DNA from: Clostridiales bacterium
GTDB lineage: Bacteria > Bacillota > Clostridia > TANB77 > CAG-508
DNA: 20,912 nucleotides
Assembly: GCA_019417465.1 (NCBI GenBank)
Contig: DXVF01000022.1
Location: forward strand, 1 to 20,912
Direction: 5' to 3'
Of the stretch, positions 7,692-14,205 are shown piece after piece (within the stretch, counting starts at the first letter, position 1; every line of letters starts with the position of its first letter). A program made the position numbers and the translations under genes. The notes under the pieces are model-generated. The model worked only from the letters and a program-made list of their open reading frames with translations. It ran no database searches and was not told where the DNA came from.

Positions 7692-8390
7692 TTGGCTAGT
7701 AATATCTATTCTAACTCTGTATCAAACGGTAATTACATATGTCCTTTTTGTAACGCAAATATTCCATTATATGACAATACTCATCGAGAAGAACAATGTT
7801 ATTTTAATGTAGATGTTCCACACTTTGTAACTGAAGATTTCGTAAATACAGGTATTATCAATGTTCATATGTATTATTGTCCTCAATGTAAAAAAGTTTC
7901 TTTTGTTGCAGTTGGAGATTCGATTTTAAGTGACATTGTTGTTCCTATATATCCAATTTCCAATGCACGACAATTTCCAGAATATATTCCTAAAAATATT
8001 CGTGAAGATTACGAAGAAGCTTATTCCATTATTAACCTAAGTCCAAAAGCTTCTGCGACACTTTCTCGTCGTTGTTTACAAGGTATGATTAGAGATTTTT
8101 GGAAAATTTCCAAATCTCGTTTAATTGATGAAATTAACGCACTTCAAGATAAGATACCTACCGCTCAATGGAATGCAATAAATTCTTTACGTTCTATCGG
8201 TAATATCGGAGCCCATATGGAAAAAGATGTTAATGTTGTCGTTGACGTTGACCCGTATGAGGCTGAAAGATTGTTAAAACTAATAGAACTATTACTAGAA
8301 AAATGGTATATTGCTCGACATGATGAAGAACAATTATTAACTGATATTCCTAATATTGCTAAAGATAAAAAGTCTTTAAAATCTAAATAA
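7692..8390 (+). CDS. Zinc-ribbon plus DUF4145-like protein (cargo gene)
   Basis: A 232-residue protein with an N-terminal four-Cys ribbon (CPFC near residue 17, CPQC near 63) and a C-terminal helical domain typical of DUF4145: LSPKASATLSRRCLQ, then NSLRSIGNIGAHMEKD and a closing helix with LIELLLEKWY. DUF4145 domains occur in phage, plasmid and restriction/defence contexts; their activity is not established. It is a rightward island with its own promoter inside a leftward block, as lysogen-expressed cargo genes often are. I prefer TTG at 7692 because AAAGG lies about ten bases upstream. GTG at 7683 is too close. It converges on, and overlaps by eight bases, the leftward gene ending at 8383. 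Confidence 0.75.
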   Translation: MASNIYSNSVSNGNYICPFCNANIPLYDNTHREEQCYFNVDVPHFVTEDFVNTGIINVHMYYCPQCKKVSFVAVGDSILSDIVVPIYPISNARQFPEYIPKNIREDYEEAYSIINLSPKASATLSRRCLQGMIRDFWKISKSRLIDEINALQDKIPTAQWNAINSLRSIGNIGAHMEKDVNVVVDVDPYEAERLLKLIELLLEKWYIARHDEEQLLTDIPNIAKDKKSLKSK

Positions 8391-8556
8391 CTAATGCTTC
8401 ATCTAAAGTATCGTGCTTGGCCAACAAATTACCTTTAAAATCCCAGTATTGATATATTTGTCGTACTTGGTCTTCTTTTGTTCCATTCCCAATAATCGAT
8501 TCTGTTCTTATTACTCTTATTACTTTTGCTTTATCTGTTCCTCTTGGTCTTACCAT
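8383..8556 (-). CDS. Hypothetical small phage protein, 57 aa
   Basis: A complete short gene. A ribosome site AGGTGA precedes ATG at 8556, and the product begins MVRPRGTDKAKVIRVIRTES. It continues with GTKEDQVRQIYQYWDFKG and ends with a stop inside the end of the converging DUF4145-type gene. The basic front and the strand-like YWDFKGNLLAK segment recur in small phage proteins next to excisionase/antirepressor genes. Function unknown. Confidence 0.6.
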   Translation of the reverse strand: MVRPRGTDKAKVIRVIRTESIIGNGTKEDQVRQIYQYWDFKGNLLAKHDTLDEALVI

Positions 8557-8574
8557 CTCTATTCACCTGCCTTT

Positions 8575-8826
8575 CTAAATGATTTGTTTTGCTGTATTTC
8601 CTATTTGTTCTAATATTGTTATTGCTTTTATATATTTTTTATTTAACTGGTCGTATTGCTCTTTTGGTACTGCATTTTCATAAACTGGTATTTTGTAATA
8701 TCCGCCCTGTGTCATCTTTCATGGTATTTCACCTATTCGACAAAGCCTCTTTACCTCTTCTACTCCTAATCCACTTTCTTTGGAGTATTGCTCTGCACTA
8801 TAATATTTTGGTACGTTAGTACTCAT
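8575..8826 (-). pseudogene. Excisionase-like HTH protein interrupted by TGA
   Basis: AGGTGA precedes ATG at 8826. The front reads MSTNVPKYYSAEQYSKESGL, then VEEVKRLCRIGEIP, a MerR/excisionase-type winged-helix beginning. TGA follows at once. The same frame then resumes as Lys-Met-Thr-Gln-Gly-Gly-Tyr-Tyr-Lys-Ile-Pro and runs to the stop at 8575. A second reading is possible: a -1 step at Pro CCA gives Met-Lys-Asp-Asp-Thr-Gly, and CGGA at 8701-8704 taken as one Gly then returns to the same frame. Both give 83 residues. I cannot decide between a nonsense mutation and a -1/+1 pair. It likely had a DNA-bending or repressor-partner role. Confidence 0.6.
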
Positions 8827-8832
8827 TTATTT

Positions 8833-9570
8833 TCACCTCTCTATTACTGGAACTAATCCATTTTTCTTTAATAATTCATATAAGAATAATCTCCCTTTTT
8901 GAGTCCACTCAGTATTTAATTTCAATTCTTTAGTTCCATCTTTGTGTGTTATTTCAGTAGTTTTGCTATGTGTATATCCACAATTATGATATTGTTTGTA
9001 TAAAAACCATTGTTCACTTTGCTTGAATTGAACTCCCAACTCATGTAATTTTTTGTTAAATTGTTTAGCACTCATTCCATAATCTTTTGCTATTGCTGTA
9101 ACAGTCATTATTGATTTGTTTTTTAAAATTGTATCTAAATAATCTACTTTTGGTTTTAACTCTCCTATTAATTGTTTTTGTTGAGTATTTTCTAATGTTA
9201 GTGTGTTTAATCTTTCCTCTGCAAACTTTAATGCTCTAGACATTACTTTTTCTGGACTATTAAAATCTTTTTCTACTTGTATAAAATATTGTCTTACTTC
9301 TTTTCCTTTTTCATTTCTCTGTATCATTGCTATTTCTTTTGCCATATCCAATTTAATTGCATGGTCGAATTTTTCTTGATATCCTCCATTCGCTATTGGA
9401 CATTTTTGACTAACTGTACAGTAATCAACATTTTTAGTAAATCCATATTCGCACATTCTATCAAACCATTTTTTATAATCTGTTTTTATTCCTAATGCTT
9501 CGTGTAATTCCCTACCATTTACTATTGGTTCTTGATTTTCATTAATATTAATCTTTATTAAATCTTTCAT
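8833..9570 (-). CDS. Phage antirepressor (AntA/AntB plus KilAC domain)
   Basis: A 245-residue antirepressor. The N-terminal AntA/AntB domain (about 1-105) shows NGRELHEALGIKTDYKKWF and NVDYCTVSQKC. A coiled linker (LKFAEERLNTLTLENTQQ) leads to a KilAC (ANT) domain with TVTAIAKDYGMSAKQFNKKL and a winged-helix end, TEWTQKGRLFLYELLKKNG. Such proteins bind DNA or repressor and favour lytic growth. It lies just downstream of the Cro-like gene in the leftward early operon. One of the few genes here that ends in TGA. Length is normal and the frame intact. Confidence 0.9.
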   Translation of the reverse strand: MKDLIKININENQEPIVNGRELHEALGIKTDYKKWFDRMCEYGFTKNVDYCTVSQKCPIANGGYQEKFDHAIKLDMAKEIAMIQRNEKGKEVRQYFIQVEKDFNSPEKVMSRALKFAEERLNTLTLENTQQKQLIGELKPKVDYLDTILKNKSIMTVTAIAKDYGMSAKQFNKKLHELGVQFKQSEQWFLYKQYHNCGYTHSKTTEITHKDGTKELKLNTEWTQKGRLFLYELLKKNGLVPVIER

Positions 9571-9587
9571 TATTGCTCCTTTCTTGT

Positions 9588-9818
9588 TTAGTTTTGCTGA
9601 ACTTTAAAGTTAAAAAAATTTCTTGGTGCTTTACCTAATATTTGAGAAATTTTATTAATGTGAGAAATTTTAGGTTCTGCTATTCCCATCTCGATATTGT
9701 AATATGCCACTTTACTTTTAAATCCCATCATTCTTGCCATATCTTCAATTGAGTAACCTTTATTTTTTCTTTCTTTTTTTAGTTCTTCTGTAAAAACAAA
9801 ATTTTCCCACTTGTTCAT
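9588..9818 (-). CDS. Cro-like XRE-family HTH protein
   Basis: A 76-residue regulator made almost wholly of an XRE helix-turn-helix (GYSIEDMARMMGFKSKVAYY, then IEMGIAEPKISHINKISQIL). It is the first leftward gene and diverges from the larger XRE repressor at 9998, the classic cro/cI arrangement. The shared 180-base gap holds repeated CTGAAC operator motifs, so it probably binds there to control early transcription. Ribosome site GGAGGTGAAT precedes ATG. Confidence 0.85.
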   Translation of the reverse strand: MNKWENFVFTEELKKERKNKGYSIEDMARMMGFKSKVAYYNIEMGIAEPKISHINKISQILGKAPRNFFNFKVQQN

Positions 9819-9840
9819 CTATTCACCTCCGTTCTGTTTT

Positions 9841-9963
9841 TCTGAACTTATTTTATCAGTTATCCTGAACTTGTCAATAGCTTTTATAAGAAAAGTTTTG
9901 TAATTCTGGCTAATTCACTATTTTCTAAGAAAAAAATTTTTAATCTGTTTACTTTTGCTGAAC
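9841..9963. promoter_or_regulatory. Operator sites (CTGAAC repeats) of the lysogeny switch
   Basis: CTGAAC occurs at 9842, 9865 and 9958. The first two are separated by TCAGTTAT, so that TCAG and CTGA form an inverted repeat at 9856-9868. Two copies lie over the leftward promoter and one inside the spacer of the rightward promoter, as expected for binding sites of the two XRE regulators. Confidence 0.6.
9850..9877 (-). promoter_or_regulatory. Leftward early promoter
   Basis: On the minus strand TTGACA (9872-9877) and TAAAAT (9850-9855) are separated by 16 bases. The spacer contains the TCAG/CTGA inverted repeat, so repressor binding would block it directly. Confidence 0.7.
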
Positions 9964-9976
9964 CTAATGTTATAAT
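9948..9976 (+). promoter_or_regulatory. Rightward repressor promoter TTTACT-17-TATAAT
   Basis: TTTACT at 9948-9953 and TATAAT at 9971-9976, 17 bases apart, with an operator copy (CTGAAC) in the spacer. It precedes AGGAGG and the XRE repressor. Confidence 0.75.
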
Positions 9977-9997
9977 ATTTTAGGAGGAGCTGATTTT

Positions 9998-10582
9998 ATG
10001 ACAACTATTAAAGAACGTGTAAAAGAACTTAGAAAAGAAAAAAATTTAACACAAGAAGAATTATCAAAACTGCTTGGTTTAAATTCAAAATCTAACATTG
10101 CAAACTATGAAAATGGAACAAATGCACCTAGTGACGATATAAAATTGAGAATGTGTAAAATTTTCAATTGCACGATGGATTATTTAATGGGAAAAAGTTA
10201 CTATAGAAATTATGAAGATTTCAAAAAAATAGATTCTCTTACACTTAATTATCAAAGAACACAAGAAGAAACAGAATTACTATGTAATACTTTAAATTAT
10301 ATAAATAAACATAGACAAGAAAACGTTGAAGATATAATAAATGAAGCTGTTAAAAGTTTGCCTTTAAATAGGCAAGAAGATATAAAAAAAATAATGTTTC
10401 ACTTACATTATACTTATCATGGCAAGTTACCAGAACCTAAACAAGAAATAAATATAGACGAAGCAGACATTGCTTTTGCTTCTGGCATAAAAGGTCTAAA
10501 CGAAACTAATAAAGCTATTATTAAAAGCACTATAGAAGCATTACTTGCAAAACAGGAAAAAGACGAAGAAGATAAAAAATAA
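9998..10582 (+). CDS. XRE-family lysogeny repressor (CI/ImmR type)
   Basis: A 194-residue repressor. The N-terminal HTH (about 1-65) reads IKERVKELRKEKNLTQEELS, then GLNSKSNIANYENGTNAPS and a YLMGKS end. The remainder is acidic and helical and lacks a LexA-type peptidase. This matches ImmR-like repressors that are inactivated by a separate ImmA protease. Such a protease gene lies downstream at 11249 but is gutted. Strong ribosome site AGGAGG. The end leads directly into the zinc-ribbon membrane gene at 10595. Confidence 0.85.
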   Translation: MTTIKERVKELRKEKNLTQEELSKLLGLNSKSNIANYENGTNAPSDDIKLRMCKIFNCTMDYLMGKSYYRNYEDFKKIDSLTLNYQRTQEETELLCNTLNYINKHRQENVEDIINEAVKSLPLNRQEDIKKIMFHLHYTYHGKLPEPKQEINIDEADIAFASGIKGLNETNKAIIKSTIEALLAKQEKDEEDKK

Positions 10583-10594
10583 GGAGACTTATAG

Positions 10595-11227
10595 ATGAAA
10601 AATATTTGTAATAACTGTGGTAAATCAAAAGAAAATATTGATAGCTTTGGGTATTGTCCGAAATGTTCTAGTAAAATTTTTAAAGAAGGAAAACATACAA
10701 CTGTAAAACAAATAAAATTTAGAAAAAAGAAAAATCTTGTGGTACTGTTGTTATTTATAATAGCGATAGCGGTTCTTATATTTTTTTATAAAGATAACAT
10801 ATTTAAGTTTACATCTTCTTTAACTTCTACTAATTCAAGCAGCTCTAATACTAAAAACAATTCTTTTTCTGAAAAAGTACAGTCTATTTTGCCTATCGAA
10901 AATCAAACTTTAACAGAAGAAAACATAAATTCTTTAATAGAAGAGTTTGGAAGCAAAAATAAAGATGATGACAAATATTATTATTTATCATACGCTGTCT
11001 TCTATCATATGTTTAAAGACGGAATAAGTACTAGTTTAAATGCCTCTTTAAATAACGCTACAGATGAAGAAATAGAAAAAGCTTCCTATAAAAGTATGTA
11101 TGGAAAGACAATTAATCAGTTAATCAGCGAAGGGAAACAGCTAATGAAAGAAAATAATGTAACTATTGAAGATTATAAAAAATCTCTAGAAGATTTGAAT
11201 AATATGAATACCAATTTTGAAAATTAA
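10595..11227 (+). CDS. Zinc-ribbon membrane protein of the lysogeny operon
   Basis: A 210-residue protein with an N-terminal zinc ribbon (CNNCGKS and CPKCSS, residues 5-25), a basic linker, one membrane helix (about 50-68, VVLLLFIIAIAVLIFFYKDN) and a Ser/Asn-rich stalk. An extracytoplasmic helical domain follows. The topology implies the ribbon inside and the domain outside. Genes of this form beside prophage repressors are often superinfection-exclusion or membrane-stress proteins. That is an inference from position, not from a recognised family. It starts twelve bases after the repressor stop with AAGGAG, so they share a transcript. Confidence 0.7.
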   Translation: MKNICNNCGKSKENIDSFGYCPKCSSKIFKEGKHTTVKQIKFRKKKNLVVLLLFIIAIAVLIFFYKDNIFKFTSSLTSTNSSSSNTKNNSFSEKVQSILPIENQTLTEENINSLIEEFGSKNKDDDKYYYLSYAVFYHMFKDGISTSLNASLNNATDEEIEKASYKSMYGKTINQLISEGKQLMKENNVTIEDYKKSLEDLNNMNTNFEN

Positions 11228-11248
11228 AAAAATATATGGAGTAATATT

Positions 11249-11506
11249 ATGAATTTAGAATATATCGAAGAAATAATCGAAAGAGAAAAACTAAATTTAA
11301 TTCCGACTTAAATTTAGTTAGCAAACAAGAATACAGAGCAAGAAAATGGAGTTACTTTACTCTAATTCCCTACGACAAATTAAAATCAGCAATTTTAAGA
11401 CGGAATAGATAATATTTGTAGTCTAGCAGATTATTTTGATGTTACATGCGAATATATGCAAAATGCATTAAATTTCTATGAATCTAAATATGGATACATT
11501 TACTAA
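11249..11506 (+). pseudogene. ImmA/IrrE-type metallopeptidase remnant, catalytic core lost
   Basis: ATG at 11249 (GGAG upstream) opens MNLEYIEEIIEREKLNLI, a typical ImmA beginning. The frame stops soon after. The following bases read, in another frame, SKQEYRARKWSYFTLIPYDK, which in the family lies after the HExxH zinc site. The roughly fifty residues holding HExxH are absent, so no peptidase activity is possible. TAAATTTA flanks the junction twice and could have mediated the deletion. A further frame break is a CGGA at 11401-11404: taken as one Gly it gives Leu-Arg-Gly-Ile-Asp-Asn and the usual C-terminus LADYFDVTCEYMQNAL. Next to an ImmR-like repressor this loss would lock the switch. Confidence 0.75.
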
Positions 11507-11510
11507 AGAC

Positions 11511-11544
11511 AAACAGTATATTTATACTGTTTATATTTTTATTT
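11511..11544 (+). terminator. Terminator of the repressor operon
   Basis: Arms AAACAGTATA (11511-11520) and TATACTGTTT (11523-11532) with a two-base loop, followed by a T-rich tract. It separates the lysogeny operon from the excisionase/integrase pair. Confidence 0.8.
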
Positions 11545-11555
11545 AGGAGGTTATT

Positions 11556-11822
11556 ATGAAGAAATGTGAATCTACTCTGAACTGGAATGATGCTCCAGAC
11601 ACTATCACTCCCATTCATCTTGCCAAAATTTTAGGTTGTGGCAATAATACTGCAAGAAATATATTTAATGCTAAAGATTTTCCGAGAATTAAATATACTG
11701 GAGTTAAACAAATAGCTGATAAAGAAATGGTGCATTTATGGATTAAAGGTATTGACACAACATCTAGTGCGAATGTAATGCTAAATGATATTATTAATAT
11801 TTTAAGAGCATGGAGGATTTAA
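11556..11822 (+). CDS. Excisionase-like HTH protein next to the integrase
   Basis: An 88-residue DNA-binding protein with TITPIHLAKILGCGNNTARN and a DFPRIKYTGVKQIADKEMVH wing, the pattern of Tn916-type or phage excisionase/HTH proteins. AGGAGG lies just upstream of ATG. Its TAA is followed at once by the integrase ATG and contains the integrase ribosome site, so the two are coupled. It probably directs excision with the integrase. A second excisionase-like gene in the element (8575-8826) is interrupted. Confidence 0.8.
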   Translation: MKKCESTLNWNDAPDTITPIHLAKILGCGNNTARNIFNAKDFPRIKYTGVKQIADKEMVHLWIKGIDTTSSANVMLNDIINILRAWRI

Positions 11823-12951
11823 ATGGCAAAGAAAACTAATTTTGAAGTAAATAGAAAACAATATTACAGAGTAACTAGGACTGTAGGTAAAAAAGCTGAT
11901 GGTACACCTGTAAGAAAAACCTTTTATGGTGCAGGAATTAAAGAAGCAAATGATAAAGCTGATGCATATATGAATGATATTAAAAACGGATTAATTAATA
12001 ATTATGAATATTGTGTGCTGTCAGACTTGATGAACACTTGGTTGTTTGATTTCTTACATAATTCTAGCAAAATAAAACCTTCTACATTTCAACGATATGA
12101 AGGTATTTATAGAAATTATATAAAAAATTCTGAAATAGCTGGTTTAAAATTAATTGATTGTAATTTAATGAAATTACAGAAATTTTTTAATGAATTGTCT
12201 AAAGAAAAAACATATTCACAATTAAAATGGATTAATGATGTTTTAAAGCTATTTTTTAATTGGTGTATAGATAGTTGTTATATGTTGAAAAATCCTTGCT
12301 TAAAAATAGATTTAAAAGGAAGTAAGACACAGATATTGTATCTAATAAAAATCAAGAAGTAGAAATATTGTCAGAGGCTGAAATAAAGAAGATAAAAAAA
12401 TATATAAAAGGAACTAAATATGAATTATTAATTCTTCTTGATTTGTCAACAGGTTTAAGACAAGGAGAATTACTAGCTTTGGATTGGCAACATATTGATT
12501 TAGAAAATAAAACGTTAAAAGTAGAACGAAGTGTTAAAGAAGTTTATGTATATGAAGATGAAAACACTAAACATATAGAAACAGTATTTCAAATTCCTAA
12601 AACTGCTAACTCAATAAGAACTATACCTCTTTCCAATTCTATAATAGAAATGTTGGAAAATGTAAAAGATAAAGAAGGCTTATTATTTACAGATGATGAA
12701 GGTGGTGTGTTAAAAGCAAAAAATGTAGCATATCAATGGAGAAAAATATTAAAAGAATGTAACATTAATCACAAAAAGTTTCACTCTATTAGACATAACC
12801 TTTGCATCTATATTGTTAAAAAAACGGTGTTGATATCGAAACTGTTGCAGAACTAATGGGACATACTGCTGTTAGTATAACTCAAATTTATTTGCACAGT
12901 TCAGATACTCAAAAACAAAAAGCAATTAAAAAATTAAACTACTTATTATAA
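11823..12951 (+). pseudogene. int: Tyrosine integrase broken by three frame changes
   Basis: A site-specific recombinase of about 375 residues. The parts in order are an arm-binding domain (QYYRVTRTVGKKADGTPVRK), a core-binding SAM-like domain (STFQRYEGIYRNYIK) and a catalytic domain with all expected residues: Arg in TGLRQGE, HSIRH, MGH and Tyr in ITQIYLHSS. The frame breaks near 12335, where a -1 step at CAG gives Gln-Asp-Ile-Val. It breaks again near 12797, where an extra A before ACC hides the usual HTFAS. The third break is CGGT at 12825-12828, which as one Gly gives Leu-Lys-Lys-Gly-Val-Asp. Only the last is of the CGGN type. It lies 86 bases from the tRNA that is the likely attachment site. 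Confidence 0.85.
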
Positions 12952-12980
12952 ACTGATGTGATAATAATGTGATAAAATAG

Positions 12981-13019
12981 AAAATAGTATGTCTCAAATT
13001 GTCTGAAACATGCTATTTT
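12981..13019. terminator. Terminator between integrase and tRNA
   Basis: Arms at 12981-12995 and 13005-13019 (AAAATAGTATGTCTC against GAAACATGCTATTTT) pair over 15 bases with one wobble and one mismatch, with A/T runs outside both arms. It can end the integrase and the tRNA transcripts. Confidence 0.65.
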
Positions 13020-13037
13020 AAGCAACTTTTATAAAAT

Positions 13038-13114
13038 TGGTAGCGAGAAATGGATTCGAACCATCGACCTGCCGGGTATGAACCGGATGCTCTAGCCAAC
13101 TGAGCTATCTCGCC
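13038..13114 (-). tRNA. tRNA-Met (anticodon CAT), probable attachment site
   Basis: A complete 77-base cloverleaf with encoded CCA, loop TTCATAC and T-loop TTCGAAT. The acceptor stem begins GGCGAGA with a G-U end pair. It lacks the initiator signs, so it is an elongator tRNA-Met. A tRNA-Ile2 with modified CAT anticodon is less likely. Pair 27-43 is T-C, a mismatch. The 3' end faces the integrase, the usual geometry for tRNA-targeting elements, so one attachment half probably lies in 13038-13080. No second copy is in the window, so the far end lies to the left. Confidence 0.95.
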
Positions 13115-13134
13115 ATTTATTAAACACAATAGCT

Positions 13135-13163
13135 ATTATAATAGGTAACTTTAAATTTGTCAA
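13135..13163 (-). promoter_or_regulatory. Consensus promoter of tRNA-Met
   Basis: On the minus strand TTGACA (13158-13163), a 17-base spacer and TATAAT (13135-13140) match the housekeeping sigma consensus exactly, ending about 20 bases before the tRNA. Confidence 0.85.
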
Positions 13164-13168
13164 GTAAA

Positions 13169-13206
13169 TAAAAAAGAAAATATTAAAGTTTTATTTTCTT
13201 TTTTAT
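13169..13206 (-). terminator. Terminator of the 13207 gene
   Basis: Complementary A-rich and T-rich arms (about 13169-13182 and 13192-13206) flank a short loop immediately after the stop codon at 13207, ending in a T-run on the minus strand. Confidence 0.6.
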
Positions 13207-13497
13207 TTATTCATCATCTATAGTTATCTGTTTTTTACTATTACTTCTTGTTGTTTGCTGTTTTTGTTTACTTCTTGCTATATTTTTAGAATCGCTACTA
13301 CTTTTAGTTTGCTTATATAAGTCTTCTTTAAAACGATTTTCTGCTCTTGCTTCTGCTCTGTTTTTAGCTTGTTTTAATATTTTTACTAATTCTGGATTTT
13401 TACCAGTTATCTCATCTAAATCTACTATTTTCTTTTTGCTATTTTCTTCTCCTTTAAAAACTCTCCACAAAGCATCTAACGGATTCGCTTTTTCCAT
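13207..13497 (-). CDS. Hypothetical basic, low-complexity-tailed protein
   Basis: A 96-residue protein of the chromosomal side with MEKANPLDALWRVFKGEENS at its start and a long basic Ser/Lys/Gln/Thr-rich tail that is probably disordered. The likely start is ATG at 13497. The TTG at 13518 lies within the GGAGGTG ribosome site, so it is not used, although the spacing is somewhat long. It is flanked by terminators on both sides and so is probably transcribed alone. No domain recognised. Confidence 0.6.
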   Translation of the reverse strand: MEKANPLDALWRVFKGEENSKKKIVDLDEITGKNPELVKILKQAKNRAEARAENRFKEDLYKQTKSSSDSKNIARSKQKQQTTRSNSKKQITIDDE

Positions 13498-13560
13498 AGT
13501 TATAATATTCACCTCCAATAATATACAAAACTCTATTTATATATTAACATAAAAGAAAAA

Positions 13561-13627
13561 AAAAATCAATACCAAACTAATATATTCGCCATTGGTTACT
13601 AATATATATTTTTTGATATTGATTTTT
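13561..13627 (-). terminator. Long hairpin terminator after the lipoprotein gene
   Basis: Perfect 11-base arms AAAAATCAATA (13561-13571) and TATTGATTTTT (13617-13627) enclose 45 bases that carry two copies of ACTAATATAT. On the minus strand the structure ends in a long T-run just after the lipoprotein stop. Confidence 0.65.
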
Positions 13628-13637
13628 ATATTATAAT

Positions 13638-14186
13638 TTATTTTGTAAATGAACTAATAATATTATCTACTATTTCTGTATCTTGATCTTCATCAGTTGT
13701 AGCTGTTGTTAAAATATATGCTGTTTTATCATCTATGAAACAAGCTTGTTTTATATTAACTTTTATATCATCTTGTGTCATTGTATAAGTAATAATTGAA
13801 GCATCTCTTCCATTTAATTTAACATCTTCTTGAGAAACTTCTCCTTCAATTTGATCTCCTAATTTAGATTTTATATTTGCTACTGATGCACTTATATATG
13901 ATGTTAAGTTATATACACTTGATACTGATTCAGAAAGTAAATTTACATTTGTTCCATTTTGAGCATTCGCAAATACTGGTTGTGAACTAGTTCCTAAATC
14001 TGTCCAATCTTCTGGATATGAAAATTTTACGCCTGATGAATGTGTATATTCTGTGTATCCAGATAAATCACCTTTATTTATCTCTTTCTTATTACTAGAA
14101 CCAAATTTCATCTCACATCCTGTAAGCGCTACAGTCATTATTATCAGCATTCCTATTAAAGCTATAATTTTATTTAATTTTTTCAT
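13638..14186 (-). CDS. Secreted lipoprotein, PsbP/DUF-type domain
   Basis: A 182-residue lipoprotein. The signal peptide MKKLNKIIALIGMLIIMTVA ends in the lipobox LTGC (Cys near 24), so it is lipid-anchored outside the membrane. The mature part holds a single beta-rich domain with GVKFSYPEDWTDLG near residue 55, as in PsbP-like or DUF1795-like lipoproteins of unknown role. The tail reads TATTDEDQDTEIVDNIISSF. AGGAGG precedes ATG. It follows rpoD by 19 bases in the same direction and may be part of that transcript. Confidence 0.75.
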   Translation of the reverse strand: MKKLNKIIALIGMLIIMTVALTGCEMKFGSSNKKEINKGDLSGYTEYTHSSGVKFSYPEDWTDLGTSSQPVFANAQNGTNVNLLSESVSSVYNLTSYISASVANIKSKLGDQIEGEVSQEDVKLNGRDASIITYTMTQDDIKVNIKQACFIDDKTAYILTTATTDEDQDTEIVDNIISSFTK

Positions 14187-14205
14187 TTTAAATTCCTCCT
14201 ATTTT

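Noticed and set aside
8413..8819. Rightward membrane-like frames in 8413-8819
   Set aside because: The opposite strand carries two protein-like genes with good ribosome sites, so these hydrophobic frames are shadows.
8575..8826. TGA recoded as a sense codon across the genome
   Set aside because: Only one internal TGA is seen, the antirepressor gene and the antisense mini-gene end at TGA, and long genes such as dnaG use TGG for Trp and have no internal TGA.
13038..13114. Initiator tRNA-fMet
   Set aside because: It lacks the C1-A72 mismatch and the three G-C pairs typical of the initiator anticodon stem.
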